The translations under genes were made by a program, and so were the position numbers. Positions 8,545-16,508 of a stretch of DNA of 64,000 nt are shown in pieces (position 1 is the stretch's first letter; every line of letters starts with the position of its first letter). Source of the stretch: Chloroflexota bacterium (GTDB lineage Bacteria; Chloroflexota; Chloroflexia; Chloroheliales; Chloroheliaceae); the NCBI GenBank assembly GCA_028287745.1, contig JAQBPB010000018.1, forward strand, positions 1-64,000, written 5' to 3'. The notes beneath the pieces were generated by a model. It did no database searches and was not told the origin of the DNA. It saw only the letters and a list, made by a program, of their open reading frames with translations.

Positions 8545-11100
8545 TTAGGGTTTAACCGTTGTAGGTGGTTTTTCCGGTGTTGTTGGTGTGGGTTTGGGCG
8601 GATTTACAATGGACTGGAATTTCCAGGCCAGAATCTCTTTAACGGCCGGAACAGCATAGGTCGAACCTTCGTTACCCACGTCACCCGAAGCGACCAGGAC
8701 CGTCACAGCAATCTCCGGCTTATCGAAAGGCGCATAGGCGGTAAACCAGGCGCGTGTAGCGCGCTGCTCGTTCCCGTCTTTGTCCTTTATCAGGTTGCCG
8801 TTGCCGTCGGTGAGCGGGTCGCCATACTCAGCGGTACCGGTCTTACCGGCAACCTTAAGTCCATTCATCTGGTATAACTGGCTGCTGGAAGCCGTACCGG
8901 TGGGGCTTGTAACCGCCAGCATACCCTGTTGGACCAGGCTCAGCACCGCCGGATCCAACCGGAATTCATTCGTTACTTTCTTGGGAGGGTTGCTCTTGTC
9001 ATCATAACTCCACTTTACGGCGTCTTTTGTTATATCCCTGATTTGCTTGGGTTCAAACGGCAGAACCACTTTTCCCTCCTGGTCTTTAACCTCGCGTACA
9101 ATTTTGGGTTGCAGCAATTTGCCATTATTGGCAATACAGGCGGTCATCATACAGACTTGTAAAGGAGTCATCAAAATGTCGCCCTGTCCAATGGCGGAGG
9201 TCATGGTTTCACCGATTGACCAGGCTTTAGTCTGCGGACTTGGTAATGTCCCCTGGTATTCACCCGGCAACTCGATACCCGTGGGCTGTCCCAGGTTAAA
9301 CAGGGCCATGTAACCGTTTAAAAGGTCAATACCCATTCCATTGAAATTGATGGGGGTCGTGCTGCCCTTGTTATAATAGCGGCTCTTACCGTAATCGGCA
9401 TTATCTTCCGCTGGAACGGCCGCGTTATAAAAGAAAATATCGCAGCTATGCTCTAAAGCCCCTACTACATTAAGCGAACCGTGATTTCCCCAGCACTTAT
9501 ATGAGCGGGAAGGTGTAACCCCTTTGGTAATCGGAATTTCAATAAAGTGCGTGCAATTAAAGGTAGTGTTCGGGTAGATTTTCTTTTCGTTCAGGGCGGC
9601 CGCCGCAGTAATCATTTTAAAAGTCGAACCGGGCGCGTACAGACCGGAGGTTGCCCGGCAGACCTGGACCGCTTTCTCCTGGTTCATAATTTCTTCGGTT
9701 TCGACCTTGGTCCACTTCTCGCCTGGTTTGTTGTAGAGGTTATTGTCATAGAAAGGGAAAGAAACCAGCGAAAGCACCTCGCCGGTGATTACGTCCATAA
9801 CTACCGCCGCGCCTTCCAAAACTTTAGCGCTCTTGGTCTTGTTCGCCTCTCTAATCCACTTCTCAAGCGATTCAGCTACCACTTTTTGCAGTTCATGGTC
9901 AATTGTCAGCGAAACCTGATTGCCCGGTTGGGCGGCTTTGCCTACCCGGACAGTCTTTATAATCTGCCCGTTGCTATTGACCATAACTTCTTTGGCCCCT
10001 TTTTTACCGCGCAGAAAAGATTCCATCCACCCTTCAACGCCCATACGGCCAATCCGGTCGTCAATGCTATAAACATCAATCTTGCTGCTGGGGTCGTCCG
10101 GGTCGTTCTGGTTATAATTATCACCCAGGGCCTGTTTGTTGGCACGGGTCAATTGGTCGCTGCTGGAAAATCGGCCGGTATAGCCCAGGATATGGGAATA
10201 GAGCCGGGGATCGTCATAGTTCCGCACGTAATTAACCTGGACATCCACGCCGGGCAAGTCCAACCGCTTTTCGGTCAGAAGCATGGCGTCTTCATGGGTG
10301 ATTTCAGGCCAGACCTGGACCGGCTGGTAGGGCGGCGTGGAAAACTGGGCATCCAGCATTTTGCGCTCGGCCTCGCTCAAGAAAAGGACGCCTCTTTTGA
10401 ATTTATTCCGTAAGTACTTGTAGCGGTCAAACTGGTTCACCGGAAAAGGGTCCTTTTCATTAACCAGGAAAAGATTTTTATCCCTTTTGTCCACGGCCAT
10501 CTGGGTCAGTCTTTTATCCCAGTCCTGGGCGGAAATACCGGTTACAATTTCCAGTTCGTTTAAGACAGCATTACGTTCGGAATTTGTGTAAACCCCTTGC
10601 TTATCCTTGCTACCGTTTACCTGTTCAGGAATAATTGCAATGTAATAATTCATACCGAGAAAGCGAGCCAGGTTATCATAGACATCCTGGCGCTGTTGCA
10701 AGATATTATTATATTCCTCATCGGTATTGGCCTTGCTTGGGTCAGGCAAGTAATTAGAGGTAATAGTTACCGAGTAAACGGCCTGGTTCGATACCAGTCT
10801 TTTCCCGGCCCGGTCATAAATAATCCCCCGGGGCGCGGTAGAGGTGATATAGCGGGTAATAGTGGCCGGTGAGGCCGGTGAGGAACTACGTTTGTTGGTC
10901 AGGGCGGGGTCTTGTAAAGGTTTCTGCAAATCCCACAAGCGCCAGCCCAGTAGGCTGATACCGCCGAGCATACCCAGCCGTAAGAAATTCAAACGGCTCA
11001 TTGTTTTGGCACCACCGCCCCGCTCACTTTGAGCTTCCTGGACAGCTTCGTGGTTATCTCGTTCTTTAGATAATTTATCTTGGTCTAGATTTAATACCAT
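8545..11100 (-). CDS. mrdA: Penicillin-binding protein 2 (elongasome transpeptidase), unusually long
   Basis: A class B PBP that crosslinks peptidoglycan during lateral wall growth. A cytoplasmic N-terminus of ~50 residues precedes one TM segment (LGMLGGISLLGWRLW), a pedestal domain and the transpeptidase domain. Its active-site motifs are S492-T-F-K (acylated serine), S552-C-D and K753-T-G. At 851 residues it is some 200 longer than typical PBP2; the extra length is in the N-terminus, the pedestal region (residues ~130-330) and a Pro/Thr-rich C-terminal tail. It lies 15 bases after mreD, in the order mreBCD-mrdA, which supports PBP2 rather than another class B PBP. No rodA is beside it. The start is weakly supported; an inner ATG (residue 34) is possible. 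Confidence 0.92.
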   Translation of the reverse strand: MVLNLDQDKLSKERDNHEAVQEAQSERGGGAKTMSRLNFLRLGMLGGISLLGWRLWDLQKPLQDPALTNKRSSSPASPATITRYITSTAPRGIIYDRAGKRLVSNQAVYSVTITSNYLPDPSKANTDEEYNNILQQRQDVYDNLARFLGMNYYIAIIPEQVNGSKDKQGVYTNSERNAVLNELEIVTGISAQDWDKRLTQMAVDKRDKNLFLVNEKDPFPVNQFDRYKYLRNKFKRGVLFLSEAERKMLDAQFSTPPYQPVQVWPEITHEDAMLLTEKRLDLPGVDVQVNYVRNYDDPRLYSHILGYTGRFSSSDQLTRANKQALGDNYNQNDPDDPSSKIDVYSIDDRIGRMGVEGWMESFLRGKKGAKEVMVNSNGQIIKTVRVGKAAQPGNQVSLTIDHELQKVVAESLEKWIREANKTKSAKVLEGAAVVMDVITGEVLSLVSFPFYDNNLYNKPGEKWTKVETEEIMNQEKAVQVCRATSGLYAPGSTFKMITAAAALNEKKIYPNTTFNCTHFIEIPITKGVTPSRSYKCWGNHGSLNVVGALEHSCDIFFYNAAVPAEDNADYGKSRYYNKGSTTPINFNGMGIDLLNGYMALFNLGQPTGIELPGEYQGTLPSPQTKAWSIGETMTSAIGQGDILMTPLQVCMMTACIANNGKLLQPKIVREVKDQEGKVVLPFEPKQIRDITKDAVKWSYDDKSNPPKKVTNEFRLDPAVLSLVQQGMLAVTSPTGTASSSQLYQMNGLKVAGKTGTAEYGDPLTDGNGNLIKDKDGNEQRATRAWFTAYAPFDKPEIAVTVLVASGDVGNEGSTYAVPAVKEILAWKFQSIVNPPKPTPTTPEKPPTTVKP

Positions 11101-11115
11101 AGTTACTTAAAATAC

Positions 11116-11628
11116 TTATTCTCTCGGTGCTTTTATCCGGCTCAAGAAACGAACAATACCGTAGATAACGATCATTAGAGCGGCGTCGATAACGATAACG
11201 GGCAAGATGACCTGGAAAATGATAGCCGGCTGGAAGTTATTATAGCCTATGACCCGCTCGGCAAGCAACAGGCTCATACGGTAGACCAGGGCTGATAGCA
11301 GCGCGACCGGCACCGAGCGCAGATTACCGGAAATAAATGGGTTCTGACCCAGGTAACTGACCAGCAAGGCCACCAGGCAAAACAGGAAAGCGTTAAGGCC
11401 AATCGGGTAGACCTGCGGAGCGGCTACCAGGTCGAAAATAACCCCGGCGGCAAAGGCGGTAAGTAAGGCTAACCGGACTTCCAAAAGCAAAGCCCAGGAC
11501 ACCACTACCAGCAGTACCAGGTCCGGCACAAACTGACTGACCCCGGGCAGAAAGCCCGGCAAGAAGTGGTTTTGCAATAAGGCTGTGACAAGTAATATCA
11601 GCCCGGCAATATAGGGATTAACAGCCAA
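11116..11628 (-). CDS. mreD: Rod shape-determining protein MreD
   Basis: A 170-residue hydrophobic protein with five or six TM segments, the usual size for MreD, the membrane linker of the elongasome. Identification rests on hydropathy, size and its place between mreC and mrdA, since the family is poorly conserved. The recorded start is a TTG with GGAGG directly abutting it, which is too close for good initiation, so the true start may be a few codons further in. A 251-base repeat-bearing spacer separates it from mreC. Confidence 0.85.
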   Translation of the reverse strand: MAVNPYIAGLILLVTALLQNHFLPGFLPGVSQFVPDLVLLVVVSWALLLEVRLALLTAFAAGVIFDLVAAPQVYPIGLNAFLFCLVALLVSYLGQNPFISGNLRSVPVALLSALVYRMSLLLAERVIGYNNFQPAIIFQVILPVIVIDAALMIVIYGIVRFLSRIKAPRE

Positions 11629-11879
11629 CCTCCATTAAATTTTAGTCAGTATCCAGTATTCAGAGGTCCGTAGGGAACCAGTTTAAATTTGGCCCGGTTA
11701 GCCAGCACCCGGTTTAATCCGTATTTCTGGTCTATAATCGCGGACGGCTACCCCTTGCTAGGCTCCTTACAACCGGCTTCTACTATTAATAATTTTCTAC
11801 TGACTACCAGCCGTTATACTACACACTTCAGACTACTGTCTTCTTTACTACGCGCCCTTATTGGCCTCTGACTTCTATC
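11629..11879. repeat. Spacer with degenerate GTCAG/CTGAC repeats between mreC and mreD
   Basis: The spacer is framed by inverted TCAGAGG/CCTCTGA blocks (near 11660 and 11865) and contains several copies of CAGTA, CTGACTAC, CAGACTACTG and CTGACTTC. It has no convincing ORF and lies inside an operon where tight packing is normal. The same pattern recurs at 12759-12983 and 27578-27760. It may be a short-tandem-repeat-type element or the remnant of a miniature mobile element. Confidence 0.45.
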
Positions 11880-12758
11880 CTAAGTCGTACCCCAGGACGT
11901 AATGACAAGCACTTCCTGGAGATGATCCAGGTCCGCAATAGGCCGGACGACCGCTTCCTTTTCAGGTTGCCCGTCCTGGCTGCTCACTTTAGTAACCCGG
12001 CCTATCAGCAGGTTGGCCGGATAATTGCCGCCCTTGCCGTTGGTAAAAACCCAGTCATCAACTTTAATATCGGCATCCGGCTGAATAAGGCCAATCTTTA
12101 TTTTATCCCGGTTTCCCAGTTGAAACTGGCCCAGGGCCGTGCCATCCACCGCCTGAATCGGCACGCGTTTATTGTCTGCATCGTAACGCTGGGTGTATAC
12201 ATTTACACCGACATTATTATCGCTGATTAAAAAGACATTGCTTTTCTTGGTTTCAACCGAAACCACGCGCCCGACCAGGTACCCGGCGGTATTAACAACC
12301 GGCATTCCCCGGTTCAGACCATCGTTAGTGCCTTTATTGATTGTAATTGCCTGGTTGATACCTGAGGCGTCCTGGTTAACCACCTGGGCGTTGACCACAG
12401 TATATTTCCGGTTCTCCGGGTTCGCCCTGAATTCCAGTTGTTTCTCAAGCTGGTCCACCCGGTTCGCCAGTTCGGCAACCTTACCCTGTTCTGCCAGGGC
12501 TGTTTGAAGTTCCTGGCGCAGGCTGGCGTTCTCATTCCGCAACTTTTCATTATCACTCAAAAAATCACTAAACCGGCTCATATTTGAGCCAAGCTGGTTT
12601 GAAGCGTTTTCAAGGGGAATTAGAAAAGTTGAGGTAACCTGTTCTACCGGGCGTAGGATCCCGGTAGAATCGGCAATCATAATAACCAGGGACAGGACCA
12701 GCATCATGGCGGCAAAAGTCAGCCGCTGCGTTACTTCTGAAGTATTTCTTTTAAACAT
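11880..12758 (-). CDS. mreC: Rod shape-determining protein MreC
   Basis: A 292-residue bitopic protein: short cytoplasmic N-terminus, one TM segment (residues ~13-30, FAAMMLVLSLVIMIAD), a coiled coil (~55-115, NEKLRNENASLRQELQ) and the two six-stranded beta-barrel domains of MreC with VVNAQVVNQD, NKGTNDGLNRGMPV and VGVNVYTQRYD. It stimulates PBP2 in the periplasm and links it to MreB. Length is normal. No clear Shine-Dalgarno sequence precedes the ATG; it may depend on its own leader because 225 bases separate it from mreB. Confidence 0.93.
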   Translation of the reverse strand: MFKRNTSEVTQRLTFAAMMLVLSLVIMIADSTGILRPVEQVTSTFLIPLENASNQLGSNMSRFSDFLSDNEKLRNENASLRQELQTALAEQGKVAELANRVDQLEKQLEFRANPENRKYTVVNAQVVNQDASGINQAITINKGTNDGLNRGMPVVNTAGYLVGRVVSVETKKSNVFLISDNNVGVNVYTQRYDADNKRVPIQAVDGTALGQFQLGNRDKIKIGLIQPDADIKVDDWVFTNGKGGNYPANLLIGRVTKVSSQDGQPEKEAVVRPIADLDHLQEVLVITSWGTT

Positions 12759-12983
12759 TGATCAGTTGTCAGTAATGATTTAGTCAGCGGTCAGAGGCGT
12801 TTATGCCTGTAAATCCGTACCTATACCTTACCCTTCGGGCTAGCAGCCGTAAAAGCAAGAAATAGCGGCTTTCCCCTTGAGATTACCTGAAACGTAGGAC
12901 CTGGAAGGCTGGCAGCCGTGGTGGTGCCACGCTTCAAGTCAGACCTTCTGACTGCTGGCAACCAACCACTGACTATACTCAAA
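12759..12983. repeat. Spacer with degenerate GTCAG repeats between mreB and mreC
   Basis: Contains CAGTTGTCAGTAATG, TTTAGTCAGCGGTCAGAGG, AAGTCAGACCTTCTGACTG and CCACTGACTATAC. The outer copies are inverted relative to each other (TAGTCAGCGGT near 12780; its inverse ACCACTGACTA near 12967), suggesting an element with inverted ends. No gene is seen. Confidence 0.45.
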
Positions 12984-14057
12984 TTAGCGGCTTTGTTTGA
13001 TCCGGCGGCCTTCCTGGCTGGCCGCGATAATCTGGCGGTATTTCTCGTCTTCGAGACTTTCAACCATAATTCCGGTGCCACGGACCACACAGGTCAAAGG
13101 ATCATCGGCAACCATAACCGGCATACGGGTCTCCATGTGGAGCCGTTTATCCAAACCCAGGAGCAATGCTCCACCACCGGCCAGGGTAATACCGCGTTCC
13201 ATAATATCAGCGACCAATTCGGGCGGAGTTTCTTCAATTGCCAGCTTAATAGTTTCAACAATTGAATTCACCGGGCCGCTAATCGCTTCCCGCAATTCGA
13301 CACTACTTAACTCTACCGATTTTGGCAAACCCGTCAAGACGTCCCGGCCACGCAAAGTGTAGCGTAATTCCTGTTCCAGCGGGAAAGCTGAGCCGGAAGC
13401 GATTTTCGCGCTTTCAGCCATGCGTTCACCAATCAACAGGTTGTGCTCGCGGCGGGCGTACTGGATAATTGCCTCGTCAATTTCGTCCCCGGCGGTCCGG
13501 ATGGAGTGGTTAATTACGATACCACCCAGCGAAATAACCGCGACTTCAGTTGTTCCACCGCCAATATCGACGATCATGCTGCCAATCGGTTCATTCACCG
13601 GCAGACCGGCCCCAATCGCAGCGGCCATAGGTTCTTCGACCACATAAGCTTCACGCGCCCCGGCGTTCAGGCTGGCTTCGCGGGCGGCCCGCTTTTCCAC
13701 TTCGGTTACACCGCTGGGGATTCCGACTACAATCCGGGGATGCGGGCCGATAACGGTCTGAGTGTGGACCTTGCGAATGAACTCGTGCAACATCTTTTGA
13801 ACAATATCAAAGTCGGCAATTACCCCGTCCCGGAGCGGCCGGATAGCAATAATATTGGCAGGAGTCTTCCCGGCCATCGCTTTGGCGTCCGCACCTACCG
13901 CTTTGACATCTTTAGTCCGGCGGTCAATTGCGACGTAGCTCGGCTCACTGATCACAATGCCTTTTCCACGCACATGCACCAGCGTGTTAGCCGTCCCAAG
14001 GTCAATACCAAGGTCTCGGCTGAAAATTCCGAACAATAAGTTCGGTAAATTCATCAT
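12984..14057 (-). CDS. mreB: Rod shape-determining actin homologue MreB
   Basis: A 357-residue actin-fold ATPase that forms membrane-bound filaments guiding wall synthesis. Phosphate-1 motif DLGTANTLV, the conserved GVIADF (DGVIADFDIVQKML), phosphate-2 MIVDIGGGTTEVAVIS and adenosine-binding GITLAGGGALL are all present, and the length matches the family. I chose the ATG at 14057 (ATG ATG AAT) rather than the longer frame from 14081 because AGGAG lies 5 bases before it; the next ATG at 14054 is equally acceptable. It is the first gene of the minus-strand shape cluster and has an extended -10 promoter with an operator-like palindrome. Confidence 0.96.
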   Translation of the reverse strand: MMNLPNLLFGIFSRDLGIDLGTANTLVHVRGKGIVISEPSYVAIDRRTKDVKAVGADAKAMAGKTPANIIAIRPLRDGVIADFDIVQKMLHEFIRKVHTQTVIGPHPRIVVGIPSGVTEVEKRAAREASLNAGAREAYVVEEPMAAAIGAGLPVNEPIGSMIVDIGGGTTEVAVISLGGIVINHSIRTAGDEIDEAIIQYARREHNLLIGERMAESAKIASGSAFPLEQELRYTLRGRDVLTGLPKSVELSSVELREAISGPVNSIVETIKLAIEETPPELVADIMERGITLAGGGALLLGLDKRLHMETRMPVMVADDPLTCVVRGTGIMVESLEDEKYRQIIAASQEGRRIKQSR

Positions 14058-14210
14058 GATATCTCCTAATCCCGCCACCAATCGCTACTACAGCCTGCCT
14101 GTAACCACTGTTTGAAACCCAAAGGTTAACAACCCGGCCGTTACTATCTGCGCAAACCACTCGGAATAGCTCTTGAGCAGCCAATTTACTTCTTAAATAT
14201 ATGCTGTGAA

Positions 14211-14230
14211 GGTACAAAAATTTGTGTACC
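14211..14230. promoter_or_regulatory. Operator-like palindrome at the mreB transcription start
   Basis: GGTACAAAAATTTGTGTACC is a 20-base palindrome with 9 of 10 positions paired. It begins about where transcription from the minus-strand TATAAT at 14243-14238 would start, so a bound protein would block or modulate mreB expression. Confidence 0.45.
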
Positions 14231-14237
14231 AAAGGCG

Positions 14238-14246
14238 ATTATAACA
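14238..14246 (-). promoter_or_regulatory. Extended -10 promoter of mreB
   Basis: On the minus strand TGTTATAAT gives a perfect TATAAT with the TGn extension. No good TTGACA-like hexamer lies at the usual distance, as expected for extended -10 promoters. The leader to mreB would be ~175 bases. The remaining part of the 14082-14505 gap holds no gene that I can see. Confidence 0.55.
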
Positions 14247-14505
14247 TAAAACCGGTTACTACAAAACATTTTCTTTGGGAGAAAGTGTTTTCCTGAAAGG
14301 ACCGGGGATTAAGAGAGTGCCAAACAAAAATACGCAACTCCCAGCCTGCGCTTCCGGTCAGGCATAGCTGCCCTTTTTATGAAGCGATTACAAATTTTTC
14401 TATCGCTACCCTGCTGAGTTTTAACACTCTGACGGCAAGGATTGGTCAAAAAGGCAGGCTACTATTTATGAATTATACTCGATTCTCAGGCTGGTCACAA
14501 GCGGT

Positions 14506-15309
14506 TTAATGGCCCCACAGCCTCGAACGCACTTCCAATGGGCTAAATCCGGTTGCCAGGCGTATCCGGCGCGAGAAATGAAAACTATTTTGAAAGCCGC
14601 ACCGCTCCGCAATCACCGCCACACCCAAACCGGTGTTCGATAGTAACTCAATCCCCAGCTTAACCCGCTGTTCCCAGACAAAAGCCATGACCGTCATCCC
14701 CAGGTGTTTTTGAAACAGCCGGATAAGGTGGGCCGGGCTAACCCCTACCGTGTTAGCAATCTGTTCCAGGGTCAGACTTTCCCCAAGCCTGGCCTGGATA
14801 AACTGGAGCGCCTGGCTGATTAGCGGGGGTTGAGTGGTGTGGATAGGGCCTTCCCCTTCCCCGATATACAGCCACAGCATCTGGGCGGCCAGGGCCTTGA
14901 GCATTTCGGGAGCGGTAGGCCGGAAACTGTGGCTTAATTGCAGGCTCTGGGAGATAAGCGAGTTCATTAACGGCGAAAGCGGCAGTGACCAGGGTAGTTG
15001 CACCAGCCGCTTTCTCCAGGCGTCCGGCAGGTCCGGCATGCTGGCGTGTAACCAGCTATGATGAGTTTCCCGCTCCTGGGCAAATGCGAAGCGCTCCTGG
15101 TGGCCGGGCAGCAGCAGGCAAACCGTTCCGGCCGGAGAAAAAAACTTTACCCCATCAATCCAGACGGTCATCTCGCCGGTATGGAGCATCACCAGCTGGA
15201 CATTATTTTGCAGGCGCGGCCCAAAACTACCGCCCGGCGGATATACAATTTCGCCTACCCCGGCCAGCACCGGCCACAAATCCCGGTCGTCAAATTCTGA
15301 GGCTGCCAT
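14506..15309 (-). CDS. AraC/XylS family transcriptional regulator
   Basis: A 267-residue regulator. The N-terminal ~150 residues are a cupin-like sensor (YPPGGSFGPRLQNN, PGHQERFAFA), and the C-terminal ~100 form the double helix-turn-helix DNA-binding domain (LTLEQIANTVGVSPAHLIRLFQ; AVIAERCGFQNSFHFSRRIR, TGFSP). It is divergent from the dioxygenase gene at 15454 with a 144-base shared promoter region, so control of that gene and of itself is likely (inference). The ligand is unknown; similar regulators next to PhyH enzymes and glycosidases usually sense small sugars or acids. Confidence 0.88.
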   Translation of the reverse strand: MAASEFDDRDLWPVLAGVGEIVYPPGGSFGPRLQNNVQLVMLHTGEMTVWIDGVKFFSPAGTVCLLLPGHQERFAFAQERETHHSWLHASMPDLPDAWRKRLVQLPWSLPLSPLMNSLISQSLQLSHSFRPTAPEMLKALAAQMLWLYIGEGEGPIHTTQPPLISQALQFIQARLGESLTLEQIANTVGVSPAHLIRLFQKHLGMTVMAFVWEQRVKLGIELLSNTGLGVAVIAERCGFQNSFHFSRRIRLATGFSPLEVRSRLWGH

Positions 15310-15453
15310 CCGTTTCGTAACTCTCCATTTTTAATTTTGGTTAATTACAGATATATTTTTATAATTCCAGTTATACTCAACCACTTTGCCCTGTGCTATT
15401 TTAATATATATTAGTTTGAAAGAAAATTCGCATGTTAGTAGAGAGGTAAAGTA

Positions 15454-16347
15454 ATGACGCTGACACTTGATTCAAATTTTGTCCGGGAAACCGACTACGC
15501 CAGTTTCTATCGCGAAAATGGCTACCTGGTAGTGCCGGGAGCCGTCAGCCAGGAAGAACTGGAAGCCTTACGCAGCGAAACCGTCCGGCTTTGCCGGGGT
15601 GACGCTGGCACGATTACAGGGGTAACCCCGGCAAAGCCGGACGAAACGGACGATGAAGTAATTAAGCGTTACCTGTGTATTCACTTCCCGCATAAATTAT
15701 CGGACACCATGTTCGATACGCTGGCGCACCCGGCGATAGTCAACGTTTTGCAGCAAATTATTGGCCCAAACGTCAAGTGCATGCAGTCAATGTTATTTAT
15801 CAAAGCTTCCGGCAAGCCCGGCCAGGCCTGGCACCAGGATGAGTTTTTCATCCCAACCCGGGACCGCTCGCTGGTCGGGGCCTGGATAGCCATGGATGAC
15901 GCGACCGTGGAAAACGGCTGCCTCTGGGTCCTGCCCGGTTCGCACAAACGCGGCATCATTTATCCTCAGCAACAGCATAATGATAAGCGATTCGATTGCA
16001 CCGGCGAAGCTTATGAATTTCCCTATAAAGATGAAGAGGCTGTCCCCGTCGAAGTAAAAGCCGGTTCGATAGTTTTCTTCAACGGCTATTTGCTGCACCG
16101 GTCCCTACCCAACCACGCTAGAGCCGGTTTCCGCCGGGCGCTGGTCAACCACTATATGAGTGCCGAGTCATTTCTACCCTGGCATGCCCCGGCCACCGGT
16201 GAAAATATGGGTACGCTGGACTTCCGGGATATCGTGATGGTAGCCGGTAAAGACCCTTATTCTTTCAAGGGGACCGAAAACGTTAATTCACCGCACATCC
16301 GGGCCAGTGGTGAAGGCGGCTGCGCTACGCCAAATGCTATGATGTAG
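15454..16347 (+). CDS. Phytanoyl-CoA dioxygenase (PhyH) family Fe(II)/2-oxoglutarate oxygenase
   Basis: A 297-residue jelly-roll oxygenase. The iron-binding facial triad is H127-x-D129 (WHQDEFF) and H215 (LLHRSLPN). The Arg in GFRRALV after it is placed to bind 2-oxoglutarate. NGCLWVLPGSHK is the typical strand after the metal site. It should hydroxylate a small organic substrate. GAGG lies 8 bases before the ATG. It is divergent from an AraC regulator, the same neighbourhood type as the second PhyH gene at 55581. Members of this family are too diverse to name the substrate. Confidence 0.88.
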   Translation: MTLTLDSNFVRETDYASFYRENGYLVVPGAVSQEELEALRSETVRLCRGDAGTITGVTPAKPDETDDEVIKRYLCIHFPHKLSDTMFDTLAHPAIVNVLQQIIGPNVKCMQSMLFIKASGKPGQAWHQDEFFIPTRDRSLVGAWIAMDDATVENGCLWVLPGSHKRGIIYPQQQHNDKRFDCTGEAYEFPYKDEEAVPVEVKAGSIVFFNGYLLHRSLPNHARAGFRRALVNHYMSAESFLPWHAPATGENMGTLDFRDIVMVAGKDPYSFKGTENVNSPHIRASGEGGCATPNAMM

Positions 16348-16359
16348 TAGCTTGAAAAT

Positions 16360-16394
16360 TAGCCGGCTTTATAATCCATTTATAAAGCCGGCTA
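16360..16394. terminator. Strong hairpin after the PhyH gene
   Basis: A perfect 15-bp stem TAGCCGGCTTTATAA / TTATAAAGCCGGCTA with a 5-base loop. No T-run follows on the + strand (AAAAAATTT comes later), so it may act as a terminator with help or as an mRNA 3'-end stabiliser. Confidence 0.6.
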
Positions 16395-16426
16395 CCTTAA
16401 AAAATTTCACATAGTATTAATTCTAA

Positions 16427-16455
16427 TTGTAAAATGTAAAACTGTCTGTTAGAAT
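16427..16455 (+). promoter_or_regulatory. Promoter of the kinase/WD40 gene
   Basis: TTGTAA (16427-16432), exactly 17 bases, then TAGAAT (16450-16455) preceded by TGT (extended -10). Transcription would begin near 16462, after the TTG at 16458, which supports the ATG at 16509 as the real start of the next gene. Confidence 0.6.
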
Positions 16456-16508
16456 GCTTGCAACTTCTTAATATCCTGATCTTGTTTACTTGGAAAAACA
16501 TAACTTTT

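Noticed and set aside
9547..10413. Plus-strand frame of 288 codons opposite mrdA
   Set aside because: It is a shadow of the PBP2 gene; PBP2 has all its active-site motifs and the opposite frame shows no recognisable domain.
16458..16508. TTG at 16458 as start of the kinase gene
   Set aside because: It precedes the predicted transcript start by a few bases and lacks a ribosome-binding site; the ATG at 16509 gives a normal N-terminus.
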